This document shows, one piece after another, positions 51,324 to 60,491 of a stretch of DNA of 64,000 bases. The notes under the pieces were generated by a model. That model was not told the origin of the DNA. It did no database searches and saw nothing but the letters and a program-made list of their open reading frames with translations. Position numbers and translations under genes: made by a program. The stretch is from assembly GCF_000740675.1 (NCBI RefSeq), contig NZ_JPXI01000037.1, forward strand, positions 1 through 64,000, written 5' to 3'. The DNA comes from Massilia sp. BSC265 (GTDB taxonomy: Bacteria; Pseudomonadota; Gammaproteobacteria; Burkholderiales; Burkholderiaceae_D). Numbering within the stretch: the stretch's first letter is position 1; every line of letters starts with the position of its first letter.

Positions 51324-52637
51324 TCAGTTCTTGGGGCGCCTGTCGACCACGCGCCGGGCCTTGCCGGTCAGCGTGCGCTCGATCCCGCCGGGCGGGTGCA
51401 GGGTCACGCGCGTAGTCACGCCCACATGGGTCTTGATGCAATGCTGGAGTTCGCGGCAGAGGACGTCCACCTCGCTCGTCGACAGGGAGCCGTCGCGCAG
51501 CTCGCCCAGTATTTCGAGGGTGTCGAGGTGGCCTTCGCGGGTGACGACCAGCTGGTACTGTGGCGCCAGCGCCGGCATTTTCAATACCAGTTCTTCAATC
51601 TGGCTCGGGAACACGTTCACGCCACGGATGATCAGCATGTCGTCCGATCGTCCCGTGATGCGGCCCATGCGGCGCATCGAGCGCGAGGTGGGCGGCAGGA
51701 GCCTCGTCAGGTCGCGCGTGCGGTAGCGGATGATCGGTAGCGCTTCCTTGCTCAGCGAGGTGAACACCAGTTCGCCCTCCGCGCCGTCCGGCAGCACGTC
51801 GCCGGTGTCCGGGTCGATGATCTCGGGGTAGAAATGGTCTTCCCAGATGACCGGGCCATCCTTGCTCTCGATGCACTCACTCGCCACGCCCGGACCCATC
51901 ACTTCCGACAAGCCATAGATGTCGACCGCGTCGATGCCGGCGCGGGTCTCGATCTCGCGGCGCATGGCGTCGGTCCAGGGCTCGGCCCCGAAGATGCCGA
52001 CCTTCAGCGAGGACGTCGCCGGGTCGATCCCCTGGCGCGTGAACTCCTCGATGATGTTCAGCATGTACGAAGGTGTGACCATGATGATCGCGGGCTGGAA
52101 ATCCTGGATCAGCTGCACCTGCTTCTCGGTCTGGCCACCGGACATCGGGATGACGGTGCAGCCCAGCTTCTCGGCACCGTAGTGGGCGCCCAGGCCGCCG
52201 GTGAACAGGCCGTAGCCGTAGGAGATGTGCACCATGTCGCCGGAGCGCCCGCCCGCGGCGCGGATCGAACGCGCAACGACGCCGGCCCAGGTGTCGATAT
52301 CGTGCCGGGTGTAGCCGACCACGGTGGCCTTGCCCGTGGTGCCGCTCGATGCGTGGATGCGCACCACCTGCTCGCGCGGCACGGCGAACAGGCCGAAGGG
52401 GTAGTTGTCGCGCAGGGTCTTCTTGTCGGTGAAGGGGAACCTGGCCAGGTCGCTCAGCGTCTTCAGGTCGCTAGGGTGCACGCCGGCCTCGTCGAACGCT
52501 GCGCGGTAGTGCGGCACGTTCTCGTAGGCGTGGTGCAGCGACCACTTCAGGCGCCCGAGCTGCAAAGCCTGCAGCTCGTCGCGGCTCGCGCGTTCGATCG
52601 GTTCCAGCTCATTCGGATCCGGATTGCGTTGGACCAT
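51324..52637 (-). CDS. paaK: Phenylacetate--CoA ligase
   Basis: 437 residues. AMP-forming ligase with P-loop SSGTTGK (97-103), YGLSEVMGPG and GRSDDMLIIRGVNVFPSQIE in the C-terminal cap. Activates phenylacetate to phenylacetyl-CoA, the entry step and source of the PaaX inducer. The start at MVQRNP follows GAGGAGG. No phenylacetate permease is in the window. Confidence 0.96.
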   Translation of the reverse strand: MVQRNPDPNELEPIERASRDELQALQLGRLKWSLHHAYENVPHYRAAFDEAGVHPSDLKTLSDLARFPFTDKKTLRDNYPFGLFAVPREQVVRIHASSGTTGKATVVGYTRHDIDTWAGVVARSIRAAGGRSGDMVHISYGYGLFTGGLGAHYGAEKLGCTVIPMSGGQTEKQVQLIQDFQPAIIMVTPSYMLNIIEEFTRQGIDPATSSLKVGIFGAEPWTDAMRREIETRAGIDAVDIYGLSEVMGPGVASECIESKDGPVIWEDHFYPEIIDPDTGDVLPDGAEGELVFTSLSKEALPIIRYRTRDLTRLLPPTSRSMRRMGRITGRSDDMLIIRGVNVFPSQIEELVLKMPALAPQYQLVVTREGHLDTLEILGELRDGSLSTSEVDVLCRELQHCIKTHVGVTTRVTLHPPGGIERTLTGKARRVVDRRPKN

Positions 52638-52665
52638 CTCGACCTCCTCCTCGTCTTGCGGTACC

Positions 52666-53115
52666 TTAAGCGCCGACCTCTGCCACCATTCCGGCAACAC
52701 GATGCGACTTCCCGCGGAACAGCGCCACCGTGCGTGCGTCCTGGTTAGTCACCTTGATGTCGTAGACGCCGGTTTTACCTTGTAGCGCCTGCTCGACCGC
52801 TTCGGCCACCAGCACGTCCCCTTCACGGCCCGGCGCCAGGTAGTCGATGGTGCAGCCGGCGCCCACGGTGTTGAAGTTGTGCGAGTTGCAGGCGAAGGCG
52901 AAGGCGCTGTCGGCGAGCATGAAGATATAGCCGCCGTGGCAGGTAGCGTGCCCGTTGAGCATGTCGCCGCGCACCCGCATCGACATGCGCGCATAGCCCG
53001 GGCGGATCTCGTCGAGCGTCATGCCCAGGGCCTGGCTGGCCGGGTCGCGCTCGTACATGGTCTTGCCGGCCAGTTCGGCCAGCGCCTGCAGTTCGCCATT
53101 CCGATCGCTATGCAT
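52666..53115 (-). CDS. paaI: PaaI hydroxyphenylacetyl-CoA thioesterase
   Basis: 149 residues, hotdog fold. HGGYIFMLADSAFAFACNS carries the catalytic helix aspartate; TIDYLAPGREGDVLVAEA follows. Releases CoA from misprocessed ring-hydroxylated esters. Its ATG overlaps the paaH stop by 8 bp. Confidence 0.94.
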   Translation of the reverse strand: MHSDRNGELQALAELAGKTMYERDPASQALGMTLDEIRPGYARMSMRVRGDMLNGHATCHGGYIFMLADSAFAFACNSHNFNTVGAGCTIDYLAPGREGDVLVAEAVEQALQGKTGVYDIKVTNQDARTVALFRGKSHRVAGMVAEVGA

Positions 53116-54658
53116 GGAACCTGGCTCCGTGCGGATTGGCAGCGATCTTCCGGCGCAGCAGCGGCGAGACGCGGTAGCGGTCTTCGCCATAGGCGGTCGC
53201 CAGGTTGGCCAGCACCGCCACGATGTGCTCCAGTCCGACGCTGTCGGCCCAGGCGAGCGGCCCGCGCGGGTAGTTGACGCCCTTCTGCATCGCGATGTCG
53301 ACGGCGCGCGCGCTGCACACGCCCTGGTTGACCGCGTCGGCGGCCTCGTTGGCCAGCATGGCGACGGTGCGCATCACCGCCATGCCGGGCACGTCGTCCA
53401 GGCGCGTGACGGCAAAGCCGGCAGCCTGGAACATGCCGACCACGGCGTGGTAGGCGGCGTCGCTGCACTGGTCGGCGCGCGCCAGTGCGATGCGGGTGGC
53501 GCCTGCAGGGTCCAGCAGCAGGTCGTAGATGACGGTGTTCGGGTGCCAGTTGGCCGCGGCGCGTTCGGTCGCGGTGCGGCCGTCGGTCAGGTACACGGCC
53601 GCGCCCTGGCACAGGAAGCCGGGCGTGCCGTCGAATGCCTCCTGGCGCGGCAGCTCGAAGCCGGCCTTCGACAGGCGCGCGGCCAGGGCTTCGATCGGGG
53701 CGGTAGCGCCGCCGATGATGGCCACGTGTTCCGGACGCGCCTGTGGCGCTTCTTCCTGCACGGCAGGCTTGTCGACGCCTTCGCCGTAGCGGTAGAAGCC
53801 GCGCCCGGTCTTGCGGCCCAGGAAGCCGGCATTGACCAGTTCCTGCTGCAGGACCGAGGGCGTGAAGCGCGGATCGCCGAAGTAGGCGTTGTAGACCGAG
53901 TTCGTCACCGAGAAGTTGACGTCGTGGCCAATCAGGTCCATCAGCTCGAAGGGCCCCATGCGGAAACCGCCGCAGTCGCGCAGCACGGCATCGATGGTGG
54001 CCGGTTCGGCGGCCTGTTCCAGCAGCAGGCGCAGCGCTTCGGCGTAGTAGGGACGGGCGACGCGGTTGACGATGAAGCCGGGCGTCGACTTCGCGTGCAC
54101 CGGGTTCTTGCCCCAGGCCTCGGCGGTGGCGTAGACGGTGTCCGCCACCGCCTTCTCGGTGGCGATGCCGCTGATGACTTCCACCAGGGCCATCAGGGGC
54201 ACCGGGTTGAAGAAGTGCATCCCGACCAAACGTTCCGGACGGCGCAGCGTTGCTGCGATGGCGGTGACGGAAATCGACGAGGTGTTGGTGGCCAGGATGC
54301 AGCTATCCGTCACGATGCCTTCCAGTTCGGTGAACAGGGCGCGCTTGGCATCCAGGTTCTCGACGATGGCTTCGACCACCAGCGATGCTCCGGCGGCTTC
54401 CTGCAGCGTGCCGATGCGCTTGAGGCGTTCGCGCGCCTGGTCGGCGTCAAGCGCGTCCATGCGGCCCTTCTCGACCAGCTTGGCGTAGGCCTTGCCGATC
54501 TCCGCGACGGCCTTGTCGGCGGCATCCGGGCGGGTATCGAACAGCAGGACCTCATGGCCGGCGGTGGCGGCCACTTGTGCAATGCCGGAGCCCATGGCGC
54601 CGCTGCCGATGACCGCGACGACGCTGCCGCGGGGAAGTACTGCGGGGAGTGCTCCCAT
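53108..54658 (-). CDS. paaH: PaaH 3-hydroxyadipyl-CoA dehydrogenase
   Basis: 516 residues. NAD-binding GSGAMGSGIAQVAA at about 18-31, TNTSSISV, HFFNPVPLM with the catalytic histidine, and two 3HCDH C-terminal domains (about 190-285 and 385-475), the long form typical of PaaH. Oxidises 3-hydroxyadipyl-CoA before thiolysis. 2 bp after paaG and overlapping paaI. Confidence 0.95.
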   Translation of the reverse strand: MGALPAVLPRGSVVAVIGSGAMGSGIAQVAATAGHEVLLFDTRPDAADKAVAEIGKAYAKLVEKGRMDALDADQARERLKRIGTLQEAAGASLVVEAIVENLDAKRALFTELEGIVTDSCILATNTSSISVTAIAATLRRPERLVGMHFFNPVPLMALVEVISGIATEKAVADTVYATAEAWGKNPVHAKSTPGFIVNRVARPYYAEALRLLLEQAAEPATIDAVLRDCGGFRMGPFELMDLIGHDVNFSVTNSVYNAYFGDPRFTPSVLQQELVNAGFLGRKTGRGFYRYGEGVDKPAVQEEAPQARPEHVAIIGGATAPIEALAARLSKAGFELPRQEAFDGTPGFLCQGAAVYLTDGRTATERAAANWHPNTVIYDLLLDPAGATRIALARADQCSDAAYHAVVGMFQAAGFAVTRLDDVPGMAVMRTVAMLANEAADAVNQGVCSARAVDIAMQKGVNYPRGPLAWADSVGLEHIVAVLANLATAYGEDRYRVSPLLRRKIAANPHGARFHA

Positions 54659-54660
54659 GC

Positions 54661-55452
54661 TTACTCTCCCTTGAAGTGCGCCGGACGCTTGGCGATGAAG
54701 GCGGCGACGCCTTCGCGGTAGTCGTGGCTGTAGCCCAGCTCGCGCATCATTTCAGCTTCGAGCTTGAGCTGTTCCGGCAGGGTATTCGACCAGCTGGCCT
54801 GCAGGGCTTTCTTGGTAAAGGCCAGTCCTTTCGTGGGTGCGGCGGCGAAGTGCTCGGCCATGGCGATGGCCTGGTCCATCAAGGCTTCGTCCGGCACGCA
54901 GGCCCAGATCAGGCCCCATTGCTCGGCCTTCTCGGCGCTCAGCTTTTCGCCCAGCATGGCCAGGCCGGTGGCGCGCGCCTGGCCGATCAGGCGCGGCAGG
55001 TGCCAGGTGCCGCCGGTGTCGGGAATCAGGCCCAGCTTGCAGAAGGCTTCGATGAAGCTGGCCGATTTCGCCGCCAGCACGATATCGCAGGCCAGGGCCA
55101 GGTTGGCGCCGGCGCCGGCGGCCACGCCGTTGACGGCGCAGATGACGGGCATGGGAAGAGACTTCAGCGTCATGACCAGCGGCGCGTAGAACTTGTCGAC
55201 CGATTCGCCCAGGTCGACACCGGGAGCGCCCGGTTCGACGGCGCGGTCGGACAGGTCCTGGCCGGCACAGAAGCCACGGCCGGCGCCGGTCAGCACCAGC
55301 ACGCGCACGCTTTTGTCGGCCTGGAGTTTGTCGAGGGCGTCGCGCACTTCGAGGTGCATGGCCTGGGTGAAGCTGTTCAGGCGATCGGGACGGTTCAGGG
55401 TCAGGACGGCGATGCCCTTGTCGATCTTGAACTGGATGGATTCGTAGCTCAT
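54661..55452 (-). CDS. paaG: PaaG 1,2-epoxyphenylacetyl-CoA isomerase
   Basis: 263 residues, crotonase fold: oxyanion-hole GAGRGFCAGQDLSDR and NGVAAGAGANLALACDIV, plus GLIPDTGGTW with the catalytic aspartate. Agreement with E. coli PaaG (CAGQDL, DLGxSV, KLGLIPD) separates it from PaaF. Converts the ring epoxide to oxepin-CoA. The start follows TTGGAGAC. The only crotonase gene in the block. Confidence 0.94.
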   Translation of the reverse strand: MSYESIQFKIDKGIAVLTLNRPDRLNSFTQAMHLEVRDALDKLQADKSVRVLVLTGAGRGFCAGQDLSDRAVEPGAPGVDLGESVDKFYAPLVMTLKSLPMPVICAVNGVAAGAGANLALACDIVLAAKSASFIEAFCKLGLIPDTGGTWHLPRLIGQARATGLAMLGEKLSAEKAEQWGLIWACVPDEALMDQAIAMAEHFAAAPTKGLAFTKKALQASWSNTLPEQLKLEAEMMRELGYSHDYREGVAAFIAKRPAHFKGE

Positions 55453-55510
55453 GGTTGTCTCCAAGTCTTCTTGTTGTATTGCGGCGCCAGCCCGGGTTCG
55501 GGCCGGTGGC

Positions 55511-56587
55511 CTATTCGGCGATGTCGAAGTCCACGACCACCCTGTCGGTGACCGGGAAGCTCTGGCAGCTCAGCACGAATCCACGCGCTACTTCGTAATC
55601 CTCGAGCGCATAGTTCACGTCCATCTCCACCTGCCCATCGAGCACCTTGCAGCGGCAGGTCGAGCACACGCCGCCCTTGCACGAGTAGCGCATGTCGATG
55701 CCCGCGCGCAGGCCGGCGTCGAGGATGGATTCCTTGTCCTTGTCCATCGTGAAGCTGGCCGCGTTGCCGTCCATGATGACGGTGACTTCGGTCTGGTGCT
55801 GCTGTCCTGCTTCGACCCGGCGCGGCTTGTGCTCGTGCTTCGGGATGCTGGCGGCGAACAGCTCGATGCGGATCTTTTCCTTCGCCAGCCCGGCCGCCTG
55901 CAGCGAACGCGACACGCCGTGCATCATGTCTTCCGGACCGCAGATGAAGGCAATGTCGATGTCCTTGACGTCGATCCAGTGGCGCAGGAAGAGGCCGCAC
56001 TTCTCTTCGGTGATGCGGCCGTTGAACAGTTCGATGTCCTGCTGCTCGCGGCTCATCACATACACCAGCTTGAGCCGGTCCATGTAAGTGTCCTTGAGGT
56101 CGGTCAGTTCATCACGGAAGATCACGCTCGACGAGGCGCGGTTGCCGTAGACGATGGTGAAGCGGCTCTTCGGCTCGGCCTGCAGGGTCGTCTTCACGAT
56201 CGACAGGATCGGGGTGATGCCGCTGCCGGCCGCGAAGGCCAGGTAGTGGCGTTCGCTCTCCGGGTCGAGCGGCACGTTGAAGTGGCCCATCGGCGGCATC
56301 ACTTCGAGCGTGGCGCCCGGCTTCAGGTGTTCGTTGGCCCAGGTCGAGAACTGGCCGCCGTTCACGCGCTTGATGGCCACGCGCAGTTGTTCGTCCTGCA
56401 CCGCCGAGCAGATCGAATAGGAACGGCGCACGTCCTCGCCATCGATCATCGCGCGCAGGGTCAGGTGCTGGCCCTGCTGGTAGGCGAATTGCGGTTTCAG
56501 CTCGGGCGGGACGTCGAAGGTGACGGCGATGGCGTCGCGGGTCTCGTGCTTCACCTTCGCCACGGTCAATGGATAGAATTTGCTCAT
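55511..56587 (-). CDS. paaE: PaaE phenylacetyl-CoA epoxidase reductase
   Basis: 358 residues. FAD-binding RRSYSICS, NAD-binding GSGITPILSI and CGPEDMM, and a C-terminal plant-type 2Fe-2S domain with CKGGVCSTCRCK and a distant fourth cysteine (LSCQS). Passes electrons from NADPH to the PaaAC di-iron oxygenase. 1 bp after paaD. Confidence 0.96.
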   Translation of the reverse strand: MSKFYPLTVAKVKHETRDAIAVTFDVPPELKPQFAYQQGQHLTLRAMIDGEDVRRSYSICSAVQDEQLRVAIKRVNGGQFSTWANEHLKPGATLEVMPPMGHFNVPLDPESERHYLAFAAGSGITPILSIVKTTLQAEPKSRFTIVYGNRASSSVIFRDELTDLKDTYMDRLKLVYVMSREQQDIELFNGRITEEKCGLFLRHWIDVKDIDIAFICGPEDMMHGVSRSLQAAGLAKEKIRIELFAASIPKHEHKPRRVEAGQQHQTEVTVIMDGNAASFTMDKDKESILDAGLRAGIDMRYSCKGGVCSTCRCKVLDGQVEMDVNYALEDYEVARGFVLSCQSFPVTDRVVVDFDIAE

Positions 56588-56588
56588 C

Positions 56589-57101
56589 TTAGTGACACTT
56601 GAAATAGTCGAAAGGCTCGCGGCAGTCGAGGCACTTGTACAGCGCCTTGCACGGGGTCGAGCCGAACTCGCTGGTCAGCTGGGTGTGCGGCGAGCCGCAG
56701 TGCGGGCATGCCACCTCGGGCGCCGCGCGGCGGCGGATGCCGGCGTGCAGGCCGCTGATGTCGATCGCCTGCTGCACCGGGGGCGCAATGCCATAGCCCT
56801 TCAGGGCGGCCTTGCCGGCCTCGCTCATCCAGTCGGTGGTCCAGGCGGGCGACAGGCGGCTGACGATGCGCACCTCATCCAGGCCGTGGGCCTGCAGGGC
56901 TTCCTTTACCGCGTCCGCGATGACCTGCATCGCCGGGCATCCCGAATACGTTGGGGTGATCGTCACCACACAGGTGTCGCCGTCGAAGACGACGTCGCGC
57001 ACGATGCCGAGGTCCACCACCGAAATGACCGGGATCTCCGGGTCGGCGACTTCGCCGAGCCAGGCCCAGACCTGGTCGACCGTGGCAACCACAGCGTTCA
57101 T
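56589..57101 (-). CDS. paaD: PaaD epoxidase maturation protein
   Basis: 170 residues. MIP18/SufT-like domain (DPEIPVISVVDLGIVRDV, TYSGCPAM) and a C-terminal zinc-ribbon with two CxxC pairs (CPHCGS, CLDCRE) and FKCH. Thought to help mature the PaaE iron-sulfur cluster or the epoxidase. ATG overlaps the paaC stop (TAATG). Confidence 0.95.
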   Translation of the reverse strand: MNAVVATVDQVWAWLGEVADPEIPVISVVDLGIVRDVVFDGDTCVVTITPTYSGCPAMQVIADAVKEALQAHGLDEVRIVSRLSPAWTTDWMSEAGKAALKGYGIAPPVQQAIDISGLHAGIRRRAAPEVACPHCGSPHTQLTSEFGSTPCKALYKCLDCREPFDYFKCH

Positions 57102-57871
57102 TACCACTGTGCTCCCGGATAGGCGCGCTGCAGGAACTGCATCTCGGCCAGGATGTAGCCCAGGCGCTCGGTATGCCGGCCCTGCTTGCCGCCGCGCTGC
57201 ATCCAGGCGTCCACCGGCGGCATGGTGAGGGTGGCTTCGTTCAGCACGTCTGCCAGGTGGTCGAGGTAGTTCTTGCGCAGAGAATCCACGCTTGGTGCGA
57301 CGCCCTGTTCCACCATGGCGTCGTCGACGGCGTCGTAGATGAACATCTCGCCGCTGTACATCCACAGCTCGTCCAGCGCCGCCTGCATCCTGGCGTGACT
57401 CAGCTCGGTGCCGTCGCCCAGGCGCACCACCAGGTCGCCCGAGCGGCGCAGGTGGTAGGTGACTTCCTTGATCGATTTCTGGGCGATCTCGGCGATGCGC
57501 GCATCCTTGGCGCGGGTCAGGCCGTCCATCAGGAAGTAGTGCCAGGTATCGAACAGGAACTGGCGCATCACGGTGTCGGCGTAGCTGCCGTTCGGCTGCT
57601 CGACCAGCAGGCAGTTGCGGTAGTCGTGGGCGTCGCGGTGGAAGGCCAGGCGGTCTTCGTCGCGGCCCTTGCCTTCGAGCTCGCCGGCATAGGTCAGCCA
57701 CATGCGGGTCTGGCCCAGCAGGTCGAGCGCGACGTTCGACAGCGCCATGTCTTCTTCCAGCGCCGGGCCCTTGCCGCACAGCTGGCACAGCTGCTGCGAC
57801 AGGATCAGGGCGTTGTCGCCCTGGCGCAGCAGGTAGTCGATTTTTGCGGTATTGGCGTCCACGACCTTCAT
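57101..57871 (-). CDS. paaC: PaaC epoxidase structural subunit
   Basis: 256 residues. Four-helix ferritin-like subunit (LCGKGPALEEDMALSNVALDLLGQTRMWLTYAGEL, DTWHYFLMDGL) that pairs with PaaA but lacks its full di-iron site. A GTG at 57886 that overlaps the paaB stop (GTGA) is an alternative start adding five residues; ATG at 57871 is preferred by alignment to PaaC N-termini. Confidence 0.94.
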   Translation of the reverse strand: MKVVDANTAKIDYLLRQGDNALILSQQLCQLCGKGPALEEDMALSNVALDLLGQTRMWLTYAGELEGKGRDEDRLAFHRDAHDYRNCLLVEQPNGSYADTVMRQFLFDTWHYFLMDGLTRAKDARIAEIAQKSIKEVTYHLRRSGDLVVRLGDGTELSHARMQAALDELWMYSGEMFIYDAVDDAMVEQGVAPSVDSLRKNYLDHLADVLNEATLTMPPVDAWMQRGGKQGRHTERLGYILAEMQFLQRAYPGAQW

Positions 57872-57882
57872 CTCCCACTGCG

Positions 57883-58167
57883 TCACAGGTTCTTGACTTC
57901 TTCCGGCATCGGGAAGAAGGTCGGGTGGCGATAGACCTTGCTGTTGGCCGGCTCGAACAGGGCTTCCTTGTCGTTCGGGCTGCTGGCCACGATGTCCTGG
58001 GCGCGTACCACCCAGATGCTGACGCCTTCGTTGCGGCGGGTGTAGACGTCGCGCGCGTTGTTGATCGCCATCTCGGCGTCGGGCGCGTGCAGGCTGCCCA
58101 CGTGCTTGTGGGCCAGGCCGTGCTGGCTGCGGATGAAGACTTCCCACAGCGGCCATTCTTTGCTCAT
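57883..58167 (-). CDS. paaB: PaaB epoxidase bridging subunit
   Basis: 94 residues (WPLWEVFIRSQHGLAHKHVGSLHAPDAEMAINNARDVYTRR, IWVVRA). Small subunit that bridges PaaAC heterodimers. The start follows GGAGA. Separated from paaA by 74 bp that hold a REP element. Confidence 0.95.
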   Translation of the reverse strand: MSKEWPLWEVFIRSQHGLAHKHVGSLHAPDAEMAINNARDVYTRRNEGVSIWVVRAQDIVASSPNDKEALFEPANSKVYRHPTFFPMPEEVKNL

Positions 58168-58210
58168 TCTGTATCTCCGTAGTTCTTGTGGTGTGCAAGT
58201 GCCGGTTGAC

Positions 58211-58240
58211 CGCGTGGGCGGCGGAGCCGCCCACCCTACG
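58211..58240 (-). repeat. REP element inside the paa operon
   Basis: Minus-strand GTAGG followed by GTGGGCGGC-tcc-GCCGCCCAC and a GCG tail. It lies between the paaA stop and the paaB start within one operon. Confidence 0.7.
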
Positions 58241-58241
58241 A

Positions 58242-59231
58242 TCAGGCGGCTGCCTTGCGTGCGGCTTGCTTTTCGGCGTGGGCGACCAGGGCGTCGCGGA
58301 ACCATTCGCCGTCTTCATAAGCCTTCACGCGGGTGCGCAGGCGCTCGCGGTTGCAGGGGCCGTTGCCCTTCAGGACGTTGTGGAATTCGCTCCAGTCGAT
58401 CTCGCCGAAATCGTAGTGGCCGCGCTCTTCGTTCCACTTCAGGTCGGGGTCGGGAATGGTCAGGCCCAGGTACTCGGCCTGCGGCACGGTCTGGTCGACC
58501 ATGCGCTGGCGCAGCTCGTCGTTCGAGAACAGCTTGATGCGCCAAGCGGTCGACTGCGCGCTGTTCACGGACTCGGCGTCCGACGGGCCGAACATCATGA
58601 GCGAAGGCCACCACCAGCGGTTGAGCGCGTCCTGGGCCATCGCCTTCTGCTCGGGCGTGCCCTTGCACAGGCTCATCATGATGTCGTAGCCCTGGCGCGC
58701 GTGGAAGGACTCTTCCTTGCAGACGCGGATCATGGCGCGCGCATACGGACCGTACGAGCAGCGGCATAGCGGGATCTGGTTGATGATGGCCGAGCCGTCC
58801 ACCAGCCAACCGATGGCGCCCATGTCGGCCCAGCTCAGGGTCGGGTAGTTGAAGATGCTCGAGTACTTGGCCTTGCCCGAATGGAGGGCGGCGAGCAGCT
58901 CGTCGCGCGACACGCCCAGCGTTTCGGCGGCGCTGTACAGGTACAGGCCGTGGCCGGCCTCGTCCTGGATCTTGGCCAGCAGCACCGACTTGCGCTGCAA
59001 CGTCGGCGCGCGCGTGACCCAGTTCCCTTCCGGGAGCTGGCCGACGATCTCGCTGTGCGCGTGCTGCGAGATCTGGCGGATCAGGGTCTTGCGGTAAGCC
59101 TCGGGCATCCAGTCCTTCGGCTCGATCTTGATGCCGGCGTCGATGCGCGCCTGGAACGCCGCTTCATCAAGGCTCATGTCTTCTTCGGTACGGACTTTCT
59201 TGAGTCCGGTCTCCACCATTTGTGCGTACAT
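58242..59231 (-). CDS. paaA: PaaA phenylacetyl-CoA epoxidase catalytic subunit
   Basis: 329 residues. Di-iron oxygenase with the two ligand clusters [13 protein letters not shown] and [15 protein letters not shown] (ExxH each). Forms the 1,2-epoxide of phenylacetyl-CoA. The start at [10 protein letters not shown] follows GGAGA. First gene of the catabolic operon; the divergent paaX and its operator lie upstream. Confidence 0.97.
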   Translation of the reverse strand: MYAQMVETGLKKVRTEEDMSLDEAAFQARIDAGIKIEPKDWMPEAYRKTLIRQISQHAHSEIVGQLPEGNWVTRAPTLQRKSVLLAKIQDEAGHGLYLYSAAETLGVSRDELLAALHSGKAKYSSIFNYPTLSWADMGAIGWLVDGSAIINQIPLCRCSYGPYARAMIRVCKEESFHARQGYDIMMSLCKGTPEQKAMAQDALNRWWWPSLMMFGPSDAESVNSAQSTAWRIKLFSNDELRQRMVDQTVPQAEYLGLTIPDPDLKWNEERGHYDFGEIDWSEFHNVLKGNGPCNRERLRTRVKAYEDGEWFRDALVAHAEKQAARKAAA

Positions 59232-59295
59232 GCTGGTCTCCGTTGCAAACCTCTCCAAACCATAATACGATACAAAAAATCGGATGTACACCAAA

Positions 59296-59310
59296 ATTTT
59301 GAATCATATT
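59296..59310. promoter_or_regulatory. Putative PaaX operator
   Basis: On the minus strand AATATGATTCAAAAT, holding the TGATTC core of known PaaX sites and the AT-rich flanks of the WWTRTGATTCGCGWT-type consensus; the GCG triplet is AAA. It lies 12 nt before the paaX ATG. A TATTAT on the minus strand is a likely paaA -10. Confidence 0.55.
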
Positions 59311-59322
59311 GAGGCGTTACCA

Positions 59323-60249
59323 ATGGCACAACTCACCAGCGCAGAGTGGATCGACCGCTTCCTGACGACCGACCCGCCGCGCCACAAATCGCTGGTGATG
59401 ACCCTGTGCGGCGATGCCATCGCCCCGCACGGCGGCGCCTTCTGGCTGGGCAGCATGATCGAACTGCTGGGTCCGCTCGGCGTGACGGACCGGCTGGTGC
59501 GCACCAGCGTGTTCCGCCTGGTGCAGGAAGGCTGGCTGACCGCCAGCCGCGAGGGCCGGCGCAGCCGCTATGCGCTGGAGCCCAAGGCCCTGCCGCGCTT
59601 CGAACGTGCCAACCGCCGCATCTATTCACCGCCGGGACTGGCCTGGGACGGCCGCTGGACCTTCGTGCTGGCCCCCAACGGCAGCATCGACGGCGACCTG
59701 CGCGCGCTGCTGCGCAAGGAACTGGAGTGGGAAGGTTTTGCCATGCTGGCCACCGGGGTGATGGCGCACCCGGCGCCGGATCGCGACACGCTGCGCGAGA
59801 TCCTGGCGCGTGCGGAGGCGGAAGGAAAACTGTTCGTGTGCGATGCGGCCGAGCTGCCTGGCGTCGGCTCGCGCCCGCTGCCCGAGCTGGTGGGCGACGC
59901 CTGGGATTTGTCGGGCGTGGTGGCCGGCTACCGCGGCTTCATCGACAGCTTTACGCCGCTATTGGCGCTGTTGCGGGAAGGCCCGTCGGTCGCTGCCCAG
60001 GACGCGTTCGCGATCCGCGCCCTCTTGATCCACGCCTACCGCCGCGTGCAACTGCACGACCCGATGCTGCCGGTCGCGCTGCTGCCCGAACCCTGGCCGG
60101 GCAGCGACGCCTACGAACTGGCAAAGGCCATCTACCGCCTGACCTGGACCGGCGCCGAAGAGCATGTGATGGCCATGCTGCGCAAGGAAGACGAGGGCAC
60201 GCCACCCGCCGACGGCGATTTCTACGGGCGTTTCGGCGGATTGGCCTGA
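59323..60249 (+). CDS. paaX: PaaX transcriptional repressor of phenylacetate catabolism
   Basis: 308 residues. GntR-like winged-helix N-terminus (LVMTLCGDAI..., VTDRLVRTSVFRLVQEGWLTASREGRRSRYAL), PaaX central and C-terminal domains (GFIDSFTPLL, RALLIHAYRRVQLHDPMLPVALLPEPWPG). Released from DNA by phenylacetyl-CoA. Divergent from paaA across 91 bp. The start at MAQLTS is set by GAGGCG; an upstream in-frame start would include the operator. Confidence 0.96.
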   Translation: MAQLTSAEWIDRFLTTDPPRHKSLVMTLCGDAIAPHGGAFWLGSMIELLGPLGVTDRLVRTSVFRLVQEGWLTASREGRRSRYALEPKALPRFERANRRIYSPPGLAWDGRWTFVLAPNGSIDGDLRALLRKELEWEGFAMLATGVMAHPAPDRDTLREILARAEAEGKLFVCDAAELPGVGSRPLPELVGDAWDLSGVVAGYRGFIDSFTPLLALLREGPSVAAQDAFAIRALLIHAYRRVQLHDPMLPVALLPEPWPGSDAYELAKAIYRLTWTGAEEHVMAMLRKEDEGTPPADGDFYGRFGGLA

Positions 60250-60392
60250 TGCCGCTTGCGAACTAGCCGCTGCCCCAGCACCAGGACCGCGGCGACGATC
60301 GCGCCCACCAGCAGGCCCACCAGGGGGTCGTCCGCGATGCGCGCGCTCAACAAGAAGGCGACGACCGTCGCTACGATAGCCAGGACCCGCAT
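60222..60392 (-). CDS. Small two-helix membrane protein
   Basis: 56 residues, two hydrophobic segments (VLAIVATVVAFLLSA; VGLLVGAIVAAVLVLG) and a basic tail (RLVRKRHQANPPKRP). Start chosen at ATG 60392, 7 nt after GGAGG. Its last 28 bp overlap the 3' end of paaX on the other strand. No family recognised. Confidence 0.55.
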   Translation of the reverse strand: MRVLAIVATVVAFLLSARIADDPLVGLLVGAIVAAVLVLGQRLVRKRHQANPPKRP

Positions 60393-60491
60393 CAGCATTC
60401 CTCCGCCAGGACGCGCCGCCGAAATCCGGTAGCGCTTGTAAAAACTAGTATTATCAGCGTTTTCCGCAACAAACCAAGGACAGGACACCCC

